Shown here: positions 25,601 through 37,225 of the stretch, one piece after another | Position numbering within the stretch: the first letter of the stretch is position 1 | Layout: each line of letters opens with the position of its first letter | Source: Pipra filicauda | Taxonomy: Eukaryota; Chordata; Aves; Passeriformes; Pipridae | NCBI RefSeq assembly: GCF_003945595.2 | Contig: NW_024104292.1 | Coordinates: 2,860,756 to 2,924,755, forward strand | Length of the DNA: 64,000 nt | Direction: 5' to 3' | Translations under genes and position numbers: made by a program | Notes under the pieces: model-generated | Seen by the model: the letters and a program-made list of their open reading frames with translations, nothing else | Told to the model about the DNA's origin: nothing | Database searches by the model: none

Positions 25601-25808
25601 TCCTCCTCTGACTCCACTCTGAAATGGCCTGAAACACTGCTATAGCACCATGCATTTTTCTCCACAGATGGCATATATAACATGAAGCGTCTGTGAAATG
25701 CTCTTTTCTGGATAACAAGGTTCATTTTTGAGTAGATTGTGTTTTCATCCTGAAGGCTATTTTTATTATTTTGGCTTTACGAATATCTACTGCCCTTTGT
25801 GAAGCAGG
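22641..25808. other. Unique AT-rich sequence, no gene seen
   Basis: The plus-strand frame at 23871-24086 (71 codons) has a balanced composition but no recognisable domain and no supporting splice sites. Other frames are AT-driven. No repeat family was recognised. Confidence 0.5.
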
Positions 25809-26003
25809 CTTTTCTCAGTGGTGCCCAGAGAAGAACCAGAAGCAATGGGCAGAACCTGAAACATGAGAGATTCTGTCTGGTCATTAGGAAACACTTTTTC
25901 ACTGTGAGGGTGGTGGAGCACTGGCACAGGTAGTCAGGGAGGTGGTGGAGTTTCTACGCTTGGAGGTATTCAAAATCCACCTGGACATGGTCCTGGGTAA
26001 CTG
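25809..26003 (+). repeat. CR1 LINE 3' fragment, plus orientation
   Basis: Sense CR1 3' sequence: TTCTCAGTGGTGCCCAGAGA, CACTTTTTCACTGTGAGGGT, GGAGCACTGGCACAGGTAGT and CCTGGACATGGTCCTGGGTA. It belongs to the subfamily of the 7843 copy, read on the other strand. Similarity stops before the 3' terminus, which is deleted or lost. Confidence 0.92.
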
Positions 26004-27128
26004 ACTAACTGTCATACAACACATGATATTGTCCCACTGAGATTTCAAAGATGAGAGCTGACTTATTTAATTATAATAAAAATATATTTCCTTTTAATAA
26101 ATAAATAATAGAATACCTCTTTAAAACTGTAGGATATCTCAGATTATTAAGATCACACTAATGACTGTTTTTCTTTAAAAAAAAAGAATGACTGCTTCTA
26201 CTATTATCTTCATTTTCAGTCATTTTCACTGCTGACTTTGTTTCGGAAAACCGTGTATACAGCAGCGTGCTCTGCTCTTTCAACTGCTACTGCTGTAAGC
26301 ATGTTTATCCATAATGCTCCAGATGCTGAGGTGTGTCATAGCAGTAGACTCTGGGAAAGACACTTAAAACGGTTTCTCCTACCTTTTTGCCAGTGACTCA
26401 ATTGCTGTAGCAAAGTCTGAGCTGTTTAAATTTCTGGCTACAGAAGTATCAGTGTTTCTGTCCAGTTTCCCATTGTTTGTACTGATTCACCACCGTGACT
26501 GAGCACTACAGCTGAGCCAAGAATGGATATGAATGTCAGTACAAATGCCCAGAGATGTTTAGACTAATGATCATTATTGCACAAAGACTGGAAATGATCT
26601 AAGGTTCTGGCCCACAGTTTAGAAATTTGCATTTTTTGAGCAACTGATTGGGACAGTTCTCTTTTCATGTTGGGGGCCTTTACCTTTAAAAACTCACTCT
26701 GCAAAATTGTTTTTCATGACCTCAGGCAGAAAGAAACCCACATTCTTGAAGTAGTTTATTAGCATACTCTGGTAGTATCAAGGTAATCACTGTGAGGTAA
26801 TGAAAAGGTTTTGTCCTAGGGGAACTTAAACCCATCTCATTCCAATAAGACACAGCAATAGTATGGATCGATCTACTTAGTTAAACTGTAAGTAGCCTAA
26901 GAGTTACTCATTGTTTTTAAACACTGAAAGAAAAGAACAAGAAGCTGATTAAAAAGTAACTTCTATAGGTAGGAAAGTGAATTTTCATTCTGTAGAACTG
27001 GTAAAGTTAGATCCAAATGAATAGTTCAATAGCTTTTATACTGAGATTATTACCAGGGAATAATTTTGCAGTCATAGTCCATGTTTGATTTGTTATGACA
27101 ATTTATTTTTTTGGAGAGGGTATATGAT
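26004..27128. other. Unique sequence, no gene seen
   Basis: No repeat family, exon or RNA gene recognised. Confidence 0.5.
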
Positions 27129-27175
27129 TGGGGTTTTTGTTTGGTTGGTTGTTTTTTTTCCTTTTTTTTCTTTTA
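27129..27175. repeat. T/G-rich low-complexity tract
   Basis: GGGG, GGTT and long T runs with no A, similar to the 16866 tract. Confidence 0.75.
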
Positions 27176-29799
27176 TCTCTATATTTTTTCTTCCTAAAAA
27201 GAAAGTGATTTAACATACAATTCACTGAACATGAACATCCACAGAACAAAAACTGAGGGTAGCTCAAACCTCCTGTATGTGAGCTATCTCAGATCTCAAA
27301 GATTAAGAGAATGACACCATTACTGGAAAATTAATTTTTCTTTCATTAAGAGAATGCATTGCACTGCACATTGGAGTTTACATCCCTTTAAAGAAGTGAA
27401 GGGTTCACCATATGAGAATAATTTTCATCAAGATCCTACTTGTTGGTACTAAATGTGTTTTACTTCTGGACTATTGTGGATTTAATGGGTCTTGCTATAT
27501 GTTGTCAGGAGATATTAATATTATAATGATAATGGGATCTACTAACCTAAATAATTTTGTTGAAGGGATTAAACATAAGATTTTGTTGTTTTGTTTGGTT
27601 TTCTTTTTTTCAATTCAAGTTATAAATTAAACACCTGAGACTGGGCAATTCAACCCTGTAGTACTTATAGACTATTTCCTTGGACAAAATTTGATGTTTC
27701 AAGAAATTTTAAGTACTGCAAGGGTTAGAGATTACAGTTTCTTAAATATTTAATAATTCTACCCAAAAATATGATAGCTGAAAAGTAGGTTCCATTTACA
27801 GTTAATGAGTAATTATTTGCTTTACCCACTTTGACAGTTTGAGAGGCTTGTAAATATAGGAAAAGAGTTCTTTTCTGGTTCATTGTCTGCTCAGACCACC
27901 TTATACAGCCATTTCTGAATGAATTCTTCAAATATAGTTCTTAAAGGACATAGCAGATGGATTAACTGAGCAAGCTTTAATAATAATTGAAATTAAATGA
28001 ATAGCATCATGGTATTTAGATAAGATTTAGTTTGTATGAAATACTTTTTACTGATGAGAACTGCCAACTTGAGAGTATTACATATTGTGTAAATTAAAAA
28101 ATTGGCAGTAAAGGTTTATTGACAAAATAAATTTTAATTAGCAAGTACTAAATATCTGCCCCTAATTAGAAAAGGGCAAGGTTGTTAGAGATAAATTTTG
28201 AAAATGTTTATATGAGCCTGTTATATTTATTGTCAACCATTTATTTTGTTTACAAGGCATTTCATGCAAAGGTAGCTAAAATAAAGTATGGTCACACATC
28301 AATTTATCTGAAATGAGCAAAACCAGTTGTTACAGAAATGACTCATCTTCCATATTTTTCTGTTTTATTTCCTTTTTAAGATTTCTCATTAGGGCTCATT
28401 TTCTTCTAGTGGATCTCCCTTGGGTTACAGAGTAGTCAATACTTCATGGGAAGAATATCTGATTATTTTTCTACCTCTTGTGCAAAGCTTATAAAGTTGA
28501 GATGGTGTGTAAATATGGTTTCAATAAGGCATATCTTTTCTCCTTTCCTATTGCACTAATTCTTCACAAGCTTATTTTTTGTCTATGACAGATTTTCCAG
28601 AAGAAGTGTCATTTTTGCTGAATAGGTTCTGACTGAAAAATATGTATTAGACAAAAACAGAACCCCAAAACTTAGGGGTAGACATCATATTTACTCTCAT
28701 TATTAAAGCAAGAACCATTCTTTTCTGATGGTAAGTAAAGGAAGCAGAAGAAGGTTCCAGAGGGCCTTCAAAATGAATGGACACAAAAAAAAGTGACAAG
28801 ACTTTTTTTTTTTTAACCCACTAACAAGATAAGGAGAAAAAAGACTAGGACTCAGTAGACAGGACTGAGTTCAAGAGAATCAGACAAGTATTTTCATGGA
28901 AAGTGAAGCACTTGTCCTCAGTTCTCAGTTCATCTCTCATAGGCTTTAATGCCTGCAAGTGTAGGTGTCTTTGGACGATCTTATGAAAATGGAAGGTTGC
29001 AGATCAGGATGCTAGGATGAAGATACTCCTTTCCCACTTCCTTGGAATGTATGCAGCCCTCCCTGTTCCTGGATACAGCCTTGTGATGTTAAGTACCTTC
29101 CTACTACAGTTTGTTGTAGGGCTCCACAAACTTTAAGCCACTAAAGACTCAGGTCAGGACCATGTTGTTTGGAGGAAGCTGTTACTTATCTGAATTTTCA
29201 TCCCTCAGTGTAATTCACTGACTGAACTCTGCTACAGCTGTGGAGGCTACTCTTGCTCATGCTTGTGTTTGCAGACTCCCAGGAGTCCAGTTGGTTCGGA
29301 TGGGTCATACTGAATGTCCCTATGTAGTTTCCCACGGAAATAAAATTTTATTGTAAGTACACATTTTTATTTTTTCCCTGGTATGGGAGCATCATCTAAT
29401 ATTTTTTTTAAAAAATTTAATAAATGGAATGGACAAAAATTATGCTGACTCATTTTCCACAAATGTAAATTGGGTAAAGAGCTTCCATATTTTAATCCTA
29501 TAGGCAAAAAAATCTAAGGAACTTTCTGAAAATAATTAAGACTGGTTTATAAGTAACTGCCATTCTCTTTTATTATCTTCATGAGACTATAGTTTTGGAA
29601 ATCTTAGTTTCTGTTTTGTGTAATGCCTTGTGAGAATTATATCATTCCAGTTAGACAAGGGACTGGAGTCATTCCATGTCTTTAGGCAGCTATCTGAAAC
29701 ATGGATGCAAAACCTCTGTGATTGTGCCTTTCATCTTCAGTAAGCATTGAATGACCTAGGGTACTCAGGGGAAGTATGTCAAGTTCATTTAACACAGTA
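27176..29799. other. Unique AT-rich sequence with possible conserved element
   Basis: No gene. The part at about 28090-28345 has the look of a conserved non-coding element: few simple repeats, several TAATTA-type words (TTTTAATTAGCAAGTACTAA, CCCTAATTAGAAAAGG) and a TTTCATGCAAA motif. This is an impression from composition only. A T-run lies at 28804-28814. Confidence 0.4.
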
Positions 29800-30334
29800 C
29801 TCACTTAGAGCACTGTGTGCAGTTCTGGGCCCTACAAATTAAGAATGATGTGTAGGTCCTTGAATGAGTCCGGACGAGGCATCAAAGCTGGTGAAAGGGT
29901 TGGAAGAAATGTCCTGTGAGGAGCAGCTGAGGGCTCTGGGTTTGTCTATTCTAGAGAAAAGGAGACTGAGGGATGAACTCATTGCTCGCTACAGCTTCCT
30001 GAGGAGAGGAAGTGGACAGGGAGGTGCTAATCTCTTCTCCATGGGATCTAGTTGTAGGACATGTGGGAATGGTTCTAATCTTCATTGGACAAATCTAGAC
30101 TGGACATTAAGAAGTATTTCTTTACAAAAACAATAGTTGAACACTGGAAGAGGCTTGCTGGAGAGGTGGTTGATGCCCCAAGCCTATCAGTATTTAAGAA
30201 ACATTTGGACAATGCCCTTAACAACATGCTTTGACTTTTGGTCAGCCCTGAATTGGTCATGCAATTGGACTAGATGATTGCTGTATGTCCCTTTCAACTG
30301 CAATTGAAATATTCTTGTCTATTCTATTCTATTT
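29800..30334 (+). repeat. CR1 LINE 3' copy, plus orientation
   Basis: About 535 bp of sense CR1, from CACTGTGTGCAGTTCTGGGC through GAGGAGCAGCTGAGGGCTCT, CTAGACTGGACATTAAGAAG and ATTGGACTAGATGATTGCTG to a terminal TATTCT-type repeat (TCTATTCTATTCTATT). The intact 3' tail marks the reverse-transcription start site. The other end is 5'-truncated in ORF2. Confidence 0.95.
29864..30136 (+). pseudogene. CR1 ORF2 C-terminal remnant
   Basis: This plus-strand frame contains VKGLEEMSCEEQLRALGLSI and then LEKRRLRDELIARY, the C-terminal ORF2 block of CR1. The downstream residues appear out of frame, so a frameshift follows at about 30020-30060. It lacks the endonuclease and RT catalytic motifs and is dead. 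Confidence 0.85.
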
Positions 30335-30477
30335 ACTTGCATATGAAGTTGAAATATCTAAAACAGGATTCATTTCACCAGTGAAATGATGAAATGGCTC
30401 TTCTGGATGAATCATCCTCTAGAAGCTTGTTTCTCTCCACCAACTACAAAAAAAGAAAACAAAAGCAAAAAAGTATA

Positions 30478-30544
30478 ACTTAGAGTAACTAACTGACTAA
30501 CTAAATAACTGACTGACTAAATAACTGACTAACTAGCTAACTTT
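30478..30544. repeat. (ACTA/ACTG)n tetranucleotide microsatellite
   Basis: About 66 bp of ACTA, ACTG and ATAA words in register (AACTAACTGACTAACTAAAT and similar), an imperfect 4-bp microsatellite. Confidence 0.9.
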
Positions 30545-32405
30545 TTAATAGATAGACAGGATGGAGCTCCTCCCTAGTGTACTAGCCTTAAATAAGTGCC
30601 TAAGATATCTATACAGTCTGGAAAGAAACAAGGCTATGCCTGCAGAGCCTCTCTCTTCAAATACTGAAAATAATAAAGTGACAACGCATAGCATTGCATA
30701 TTTATGCATTGTTATTGCATAAATAAAATGGAGTCTCAAGTCCCGTGTTTCTATGGGTAGACAAGATCCTTACTTGGGAAGATCGTAATTGTGTTTTAGG
30801 TAGTACGATGGCATAAATATTAGCAAGGTTCTTCAAATCTGTGAAATTTATGAGGCAAGAAGGAGAGAACACTGCTTGGAGTGTTACAAGTGAGAAAAAT
30901 TCCTGATACAGAGTCACTGAAGGGGATTTCATCTCACCTAAACTCACACATCTTCAATGCAGATATCTCAATCAAATTCAACCTCTAGTCAATAGAGAAA
31001 AATAAGCCTTGGAATACTAACTTTTATATAGATAAAGTTAGAAGAGATTAATGTCATCCCTACACTTCAGCTTTATTATCATTTGAGAAAGGGAGACACA
31101 CCATATTTTATAATATATATCTAAAATTATTGTATCTGGTTATTACTTTTTGTAGGTGGTTGGCTCTTACTCTTGTCATTGACTACATATGTAATTCATG
31201 GAATTTTTTTCGAGGTAAGCTTTCAGACTCTCAGAGTTGTGTCCCACTGGCTTAACACCCCTAATTTATTGCACTGCACTAACTGATACTGGTCTCTAAA
31301 GGGCACAGAACTCACTTATTCATAAAGTGCTGATTGCCACAAGAACACTGCTTTTGTAGTGATGCTTTTTGCACCCTTTAATCAATTACCTATCAGTCTG
31401 TTTATTAGACTGATGGCACCTCCATAGGTCTTGGACTTTTCTTTGTAAATTAAACAAATCCAATACTTCCCCCAGAAAAATCAACAAAACTATTTTGAAT
31501 ATCTGGTTCATCTACGCTTTAAAGGAATGCAATATTCAAGACAATACCTTGCTAATAAAAGGGAAACTAACTCCTTTAGTTCTTCAGTTCAGCTCTACCT
31601 CCATAGCAGTATTCTGTCTATGGGTGAAAGGATAATTCATGAGCAATCCTGTCCAGACATTGTTTTCTTATCAATTTCACCATCTGTGCTCCCAAACATC
31701 TAAAATGTTTGTAAAGTGGAAATATAAAACAGTCACTAGATATCACCTATCTAGGAATATTACATCCTAAAGTACAGTTTTATAATGATCTGTACATGGA
31801 AACTCAATACCACATTATAATACTGTATGTAGCCATTTATTTGACCCCAAAATGATGTGTACGAAAAGCTTTAATATAATACAAGTTGTAAATACGAAAA
31901 AGAAGTGAACTTTCTGAGGCCAGTAAATTGTTAAGAACAGCATTTTAAAGAACTCTGCCCAGGAGAGGTATCATTTTTTACTTCCTGAAGTTAATGATCT
32001 CACGTCACAGATAAACTAGGTTATAATCTGTTCTTATGACTCAAGAGAAATATCTAAGAAAATACAAATAAATCATGTCTGGTGTCAGGTCATTTGCCAG
32101 AGCATTCCTTGAGAGCTTTGTGTAAAACAACCTTGAGACATTTTCTGGTACACAATTTTTTGAGAAAAAAATTCTAGTTCTTGTCTTTATGGCACTATTT
32201 TGATCCCTAACTATGGCTGGGTTACAATAATGTGTTAACTTCTCCTATGTCTAAGTATAAATAGTTAAAGAAGGGTTCCATATTAGATAGTCCTTGGTTG
32301 GAGAGCTCAGTCAAGCCATCAAGCTGGCTTCCAAACACCTCACTGTAGGGTGGAAGTCAGAGGTGAAAACTCAGACAGTGCAAGAATATATCAACTCTAA
32401 TATCC
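30545..32405. other. Unique AT-rich sequence, no gene seen
   Basis: Minus-strand frames at 30545-30947 show no domain. No repeat family was recognised until the LTR pair begins. Confidence 0.5.
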
Positions 32406-32542
32406 CTTTTTGTCGTGATTTAAGCCTAGCTGGAAATTAAGCACCATGTAGCTGCTTGCTCAACCCCCTACCTTCCCCCCGAACCTCTGAGTGGAATGAG
32501 AGGAGACTCAAAAGTAAAACTTGTAGGTTGAGATAAGAACAG

Positions 32543-32548
32543 TTTAAT
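32543..32548 (-). promoter_or_regulatory. ATTAAA polyadenylation-type signal of outer LTR
   Basis: The minus strand reads ATTAAA within ATTATTAAACTGTTCTT, at the position where the 14295 relative has a mutated ATTAAC. This is the likely R-region poly(A) signal. Confidence 0.55.
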
Positions 32549-32722
32549 AATTGCAAACAAAGAAAAATACAATAACAATGGTAAATAACAATAATAATAT
32601 TAGAAAGGGAAAGAAGAAAACCAAACAAGTGATGCACAGTACAATTGTTCACCACTTGCTGACTGATACCAGCCCCTCTTCTTGAGCCCAGATAAGCCCC
32701 CTGTTCCAGGTAACTCCCACAG

Positions 32723-32730
32723 TTTATATA
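32723..32730 (-). promoter_or_regulatory. TATA box of outer LTR
   Basis: The minus strand reads TATATAAA in CAGTATATAAACTGTGGG, about 180 bp upstream of the poly(A)-type signal, as expected for an LTR promoter. The same site in the 14295 copy is degenerate. Confidence 0.6.
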
Positions 32731-33224
32731 CTGGGCATGACATTCTGTGGTGTGGAATATCCCTTTGGCCAGTTTGGGTCACCTGTCCTGGCTATGCTCC
32801 CTCAGGATAAACATGACTTGGCAAGAACCAGCGTAGAAGATATCTACTGCAAAGAAGAGAAGTTTCGAATGTGGAAACAGCAATTGCAGAATAACCTGAC
32901 TGAAGCTGCAGAAGAAGAAAACATGTTATAAACTGATCAGATACAACATTACTGACATAGAAACTGTTTGACTGAAAGAAGTTGATAGTTGTTGTTAACA
33001 TGTGTTTGAACCTGTTGTATCCCCATGTTTTTATCAAATTTTATAATGTCCTCTCCCTCATGTTTATTTCCCGTTTTCCTATTGGTTAAATTCTGCCGCA
33101 GTGCAGAGTGCCATGTTTATTCATGATCCTCTCCTTGTTTTCCCCAATCAGATATGACTCCTCCCACATTTTCCCTGTCAGTCCCATGCTCCTCCCTTCC
33201 TTCCAGAACCTTCCCTGCTCCCCC

Positions 33225-33232
33225 TATAAATA
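33225..33232 (+). promoter_or_regulatory. TATA box of inner LTR
   Basis: TATAAATA in CCCCTATAAATAGGGGAGCC, a well-preserved core promoter element. It sits only 22 bp before an AATAAA, a compact R region typical of some avian betaretrovirus-like LTRs. Confidence 0.75.
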
Positions 33233-33246
33233 GGGGAGCCATCTTT

Positions 33247-33252
33247 AATAAA
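33247..33252 (+). promoter_or_regulatory. AATAAA polyadenylation signal of inner LTR
   Basis: Canonical AATAAA in CTTTAATAAAGCAGACC, about 60 bp before the LTR 3' end. Confidence 0.75.
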
Positions 33253-33424
33253 GCAGACCTTTAACTCTGCTTGAACCTGAAGGTTGTTGCGTCCCTTCCT
33301 CACAAACTGCGACAAACCAAAACATCAGCATGTTATCGATGTTATTCTCTTTCTGAATCCAAAATGCACCACTGTAGCAAATACTGAGAATAAATTAGCT
33401 CTATCCCAGCTGAAACCAGGTCAC

Positions 33425-33456
33425 TTTTGTTCTCTTTTTGTTCTCTTTTTGTTCTC
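33425..33456. repeat. 11-bp tandem repeat, about three copies
   Basis: TTTTGTTCTC followed by two copies of TTTTTGTTCTC. It directly abuts the outer LTR, so the LTR inserted at the edge of this small minisatellite. Confidence 0.9.
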
Positions 33457-36317
33457 TACTTGATGGAGACATTTGGTGGCTATCATCAGACCAAACTGTA
33501 TTTAAAAGACAGATGCTCTTGGTGGACAGAAAGAGAGGATGGGAAGGATTAAGAAGGAAGGAAAAAGAAGGGGAGCTGAAACATGGGGATGGCTATTCAG
33601 TCAGGGCACACAGCCAAAATCTGGGCACCAGATTTTGTGTAACTATAGTTGTGACTGTCACTTACAGATATATCCCTACCATTGGTGTTTTCCTACTTGT
33701 ACCCTGGAGAATATAGTTTATCATAATTTCAGGTAATATTTATTCTCTAAACTAACTTTGTAAAAACATTTAGACTTAACAAAGTAAGTAATTTTTTTTT
33801 TTCCCTCCAAAGTAATTTTTTTCCAGACAAATATTGGTTAATCCAGGCTACTTTTAAAGCACTGCTTTAAAAGTGAAAATTTCTTCCTTGGTTGCAGCTT
33901 GCAATTCTTTTTTTTTTCCCTTTTATTTCTGTTTTTTTTCTAGGCAGAGGAAAAATGTGGGCATATAGCTTCAGTCACGATGGTTCTTCCACAAATGTTT
34001 TATTATTCTTTCATTATAAAATTTCATATTCCCTTAGTTTACATTACTATTTTTCACTGTCTGTAGCTGTTCTGTCTTCTTCTCCATAGCCAATATTATC
34101 AGCCAAATTGAAAACTGACACACATCAGTCACCTGTTTAGTAGATCATACCTACATTATTTTAAATAATGACTCCTTTCTTACTTCTTAATATCTGCTTC
34201 TACTTGCTTTGTTCTCTTTTGTGCTTTTTAGTGAATAATATCTTTCCATTTGTTTTGATTTATTTTATAAAAGCTGAATGAGGTCGAGTTGTAGCACCTC
34301 TTTTATTTTATTCCTTTTTTTGGTTTTCCATTTATTCCCTGGATTATTTCTGAAATTATTGACAGACAGTTTGAAGTCCTTTTATGAAATGTTTTCTTTT
34401 TTAATTTAAGATGTTTCACAGCACCTTAAAGGAAATTCTGAACTTTCACTGTGTTCTTGTCCTTTATTTTTCATTTACACTGATTTTAATCAATAGCTCA
34501 AAGTCATCCATCTTGAAATGGGTGCCTTAATTACAGACTATTTAATTTAAATTTGTGATTACTGCTTGCAATGTTATTTTTCTAAGTAGCTCTTCTAAAT
34601 GTCTTTCTTGTAATCAAAGCCAAGTCTAAGATAGCATTAAGTTCGAGAGTTTAGAACACAATTTATCTGGATTGTAGCAGACATCCAAAATATCTACAGT
34701 GCAATGGATTATGTTCTAGAAATGGCCATTATTCAACACTGGCTGTCAAGGGAGTGTAGAACTTCCCAGATGCTGGCAATTTATGGTGTCATTTGCCCAA
34801 ATTAGTCCTTCTTTTATTGCTTATCCCAAAATCCAGTGAACATTACTATAATCAGAAAGAATTCACCAATTGATTCTCCTTTATATTTTACCTGTAAAAC
34901 CTCACCTCATATGAGCTATCACAACACCCTTTCTCACAAAGTTCCTGAAAACGAATTCAGTGTATAGCAAGATCCTTTCAAGTGTGATATGAGCCTTTCT
35001 AAACAGTGCATCCTACAGAACATCTTTAAGAGCCAACAAAGCCCATGCTTAACTGCAGAGAGCAATAGGTGTCCAAAGAGGCTTTCAAGGCAAAGGGATT
35101 AGGACCTTGTCAGATTGTGTGCACAATAGAGATTGTTAATATCTGTGGGAAGAGGTAGTGGGCAGTGTCACAGAGAATGTTTGATTCACGTCATAAATAT
35201 GAGTGAATTTGTTCAAAGGACTGCAGTCCTTTCTCTCTGTTCTTTATAAAGGGTACTTTAACAGTCATTTTCTGTCCAAAGACACCCCTACTGCCCTGTT
35301 CCCCTGAGAACTGTTTCAAGTCCCACTCTGGCTGCTTTCTCAAGACTTGCAAAGACAAGACGCTGCTACAGAAAAATAGCAAATAGTTTGGGTTGTATAA
35401 GGCTAAATAATGATTTGGATTTATTTCCCACTTTGCAGATTATATCAAAGGTAGTGGCTTTAAATCAGAAAGGTAAAAGCATTGTGGAAAAACATGTCTG
35501 TTTTCTATATACAACAGAAATGCCAGAATAATTACATGAAGACAAAGAGTGCCCAGTGTCTGCAAAAACTCTGGAAGAAAGGATCTGTCATAGCCATACT
35601 GAGGTAAGGGATGTTTTGAGGGGATGAACACATACAGTTTTCTATAATCTTGTGAGACAAAGTTCTGTTTATGCTATTTTTTTGTGCTTCACTTGTAGCC
35701 ATCTATGGGCGACTGCACAAGAGGACAGATTTCCCAGGTTGCTGGTAAATAAGCCTGAAATAGAAAGTTATTACCTTGGGTACAGAAATCTTATTTTTAA
35801 TTCAGTAATGTCCATACAGTCCTCATCATTCTGTCTTAAACAGATCTTCTCTCATACTCCCCTGCACAATATACACATGTTGAATGGATCTCATCCATAC
35901 AATCTACAGAGAGATTGATATCAGGGTACCTACGACTAGATTAATTTCTTTTTTTTAATTCCTTTTAGTTCCTTGGTGTCTGAATTCTATCCAATGATAA
36001 ATTCAAACGAGAGGGTAGGAGGGATTGGAAAAGGAGGAATAGGAGAAAGTACTGCATGTGGAAAGCCAGGGATAGAAATAGGTGATGTTGATGAGGACAT
36101 GTGAACACACAGCAGATGCAAAATTGAGCTGAAGTCTTAATACTCTCAGAAGGTGAGGAAGGGTGAAAATGACTAAGAAGGACTGTGATGGTGGGGGAGA
36201 AGAGGTAAAACAGAGAGACGCCATCTAGGTTTCTGCAGAAAGACCTGACTGAGACCTTCCAGCCCTATTCCATTTCAAATGTGCACGTCCAGTCAGGTGT
36301 CTTAGCCTGTAGACTGA
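33457..36317. other. Unique sequence with T-rich patches, no gene seen
   Basis: T-rich runs lie at about 33791-33802 and 33909-33940. Frames at 33438-33736, 35191-35382, 35440-35631, 35652-35918 and 36003-36224 carry no recognisable domain. Nothing supports a gene. Confidence 0.5.
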
Positions 36318-36343
36318 TAATTTTGTCATTTAATTTTGTCATT
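36318..36343. repeat. 13-bp direct repeat, two copies
   Basis: TAATTTTGTCATT occurs twice in tandem with no mismatch. Confidence 0.9.
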
Positions 36344-37225
36344 TAATGCCACTAAATAAATAAAGCCCTTCTCAAAAGCCCTTTCAATTGCCTTCATACG
36401 TCTTCCACACACTGGGCATCCCACTCACCCTTCGTAACTTTGTGCCATTGACCTTGCAGTTTTTTCAGTCCCTTGACCCCAGATCACCATTGATACAGCT
36501 GCAAAATTCACCTGCTTTTCTAAGGAGTGACTAAGTTAGACATAATGGCAAGACAGTTGTGAAGTTTTTACTGTCCGAGTCACATCTAAAATATTCTACG
36601 AATAAATAAGACCTCAGTCTCCCAAACAACTCAATCCTCCCCCATTTTTTTTACCCGATCAAAGGATGGAGATGAAAATATTTAAAAGATATTTCCCTGC
36701 TTATAGAAACTGTAGACCTCAAGAAGCTAAAAAAAAAAGGAAAGAAATTTTTTAACATCCAGGAAGTAACTAGAAGAACTCATTCATCTGGTTTTAAATG
36801 AGAGATTCATATCACTCCCTGGTTTTCCTAACTGTTACAATGGATGAAGACTCTATTTCCAAGCTAGATGTTGGTATTAGAAATCTTACACTTAAAAAAA
36901 TCGGCTTAGCCTGAAATTTAAAGTTTTCTCAACATCAGATCTGAAGGCAAAAATTGAAAGGCTTCTTCCTACACAGTGCACCATATTCTACTCCAAAAAT
37001 TATGTACAAACCCAATCAACACAGTCTAATTATACATCGTCTCAGTTTCTCATCTTCATTTTTCATTCATGATAACTATACATGAAAGGTCTGTTAACTG
37101 AACACATTGCAGGCCTGTTAACTGAACACATATTAAGGTGAAAATAATGATTATTGTATCCTGCCATAGAATGGACAAACAATTTTCACAAGACTTTTAT
37201 ATATAAGGTACAGTCAAACATTCAG
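36344..37225. other. Unique AT-rich sequence with a spaced direct repeat
   Basis: CTGTTAACTGAACACAT occurs at 37091-37107 and again at 37115-37131, separated by 7 bp. Otherwise I see nothing to annotate. Confidence 0.6.

Larger units (their letters stand above)
32832..33314 (+). mobile_element. Inner solo LTR, ERVK-like, nested in the outer LTR
   Basis: A 483-bp plus-strand LTR begins CGTAGAAGATATCTACTG, the first T apparently mutated to C, and ends CACAAACTGCGACA. It is flanked by AACCAG (32826-32831) and AACCAA (33315-33320), a 6-bp target duplication with one mismatch; six bases is usual for ERVK-type elements. The host LTR sequence continues correctly across the site (ACTTGGCAAGAACCA joins AAACATCAGC), which supports the edges. 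The U3 contains CCTATTGG, a CCAAT-type box on the minus strand. A 64-codon frame at 32737-32931 spans the host/insert border and is spurious. I do not know the family name. Confidence 0.82.
32411..33423 (-). mobile_element. ERVL-like solo LTR (outer), interrupted by another LTR
   Basis: Read on the minus strand, this LTR starts TGACCTGGTTTCAGCTGGGA and ends TTAAATCACGACA. It is the same family as the 14295 LTR, in reverse orientation. CTTTT at 32406-32410 and CTTTT at 33424-33428 form a perfect 5-bp target duplication, so both ends are precise. Its two parts are 32411-32831 and 33315-33423. The gap between them is filled by a second LTR. A central segment of about 75-100 bp near 32812, present in the 14295 copy (the part around its GGGGATGCACAAGTAG), is missing here. 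Confidence 0.93.

Noticed and set aside
32737..32931. 64-codon frame at the nested LTR border
   Set aside because: It crosses from the outer into the inner LTR, so it cannot be an ancestral gene.
36190..36285. ACCTTCCAGCCCTATTCC resembling a CR1 tail
   Set aside because: Only about 20 bp match and no neighbouring CR1 sequence is present.
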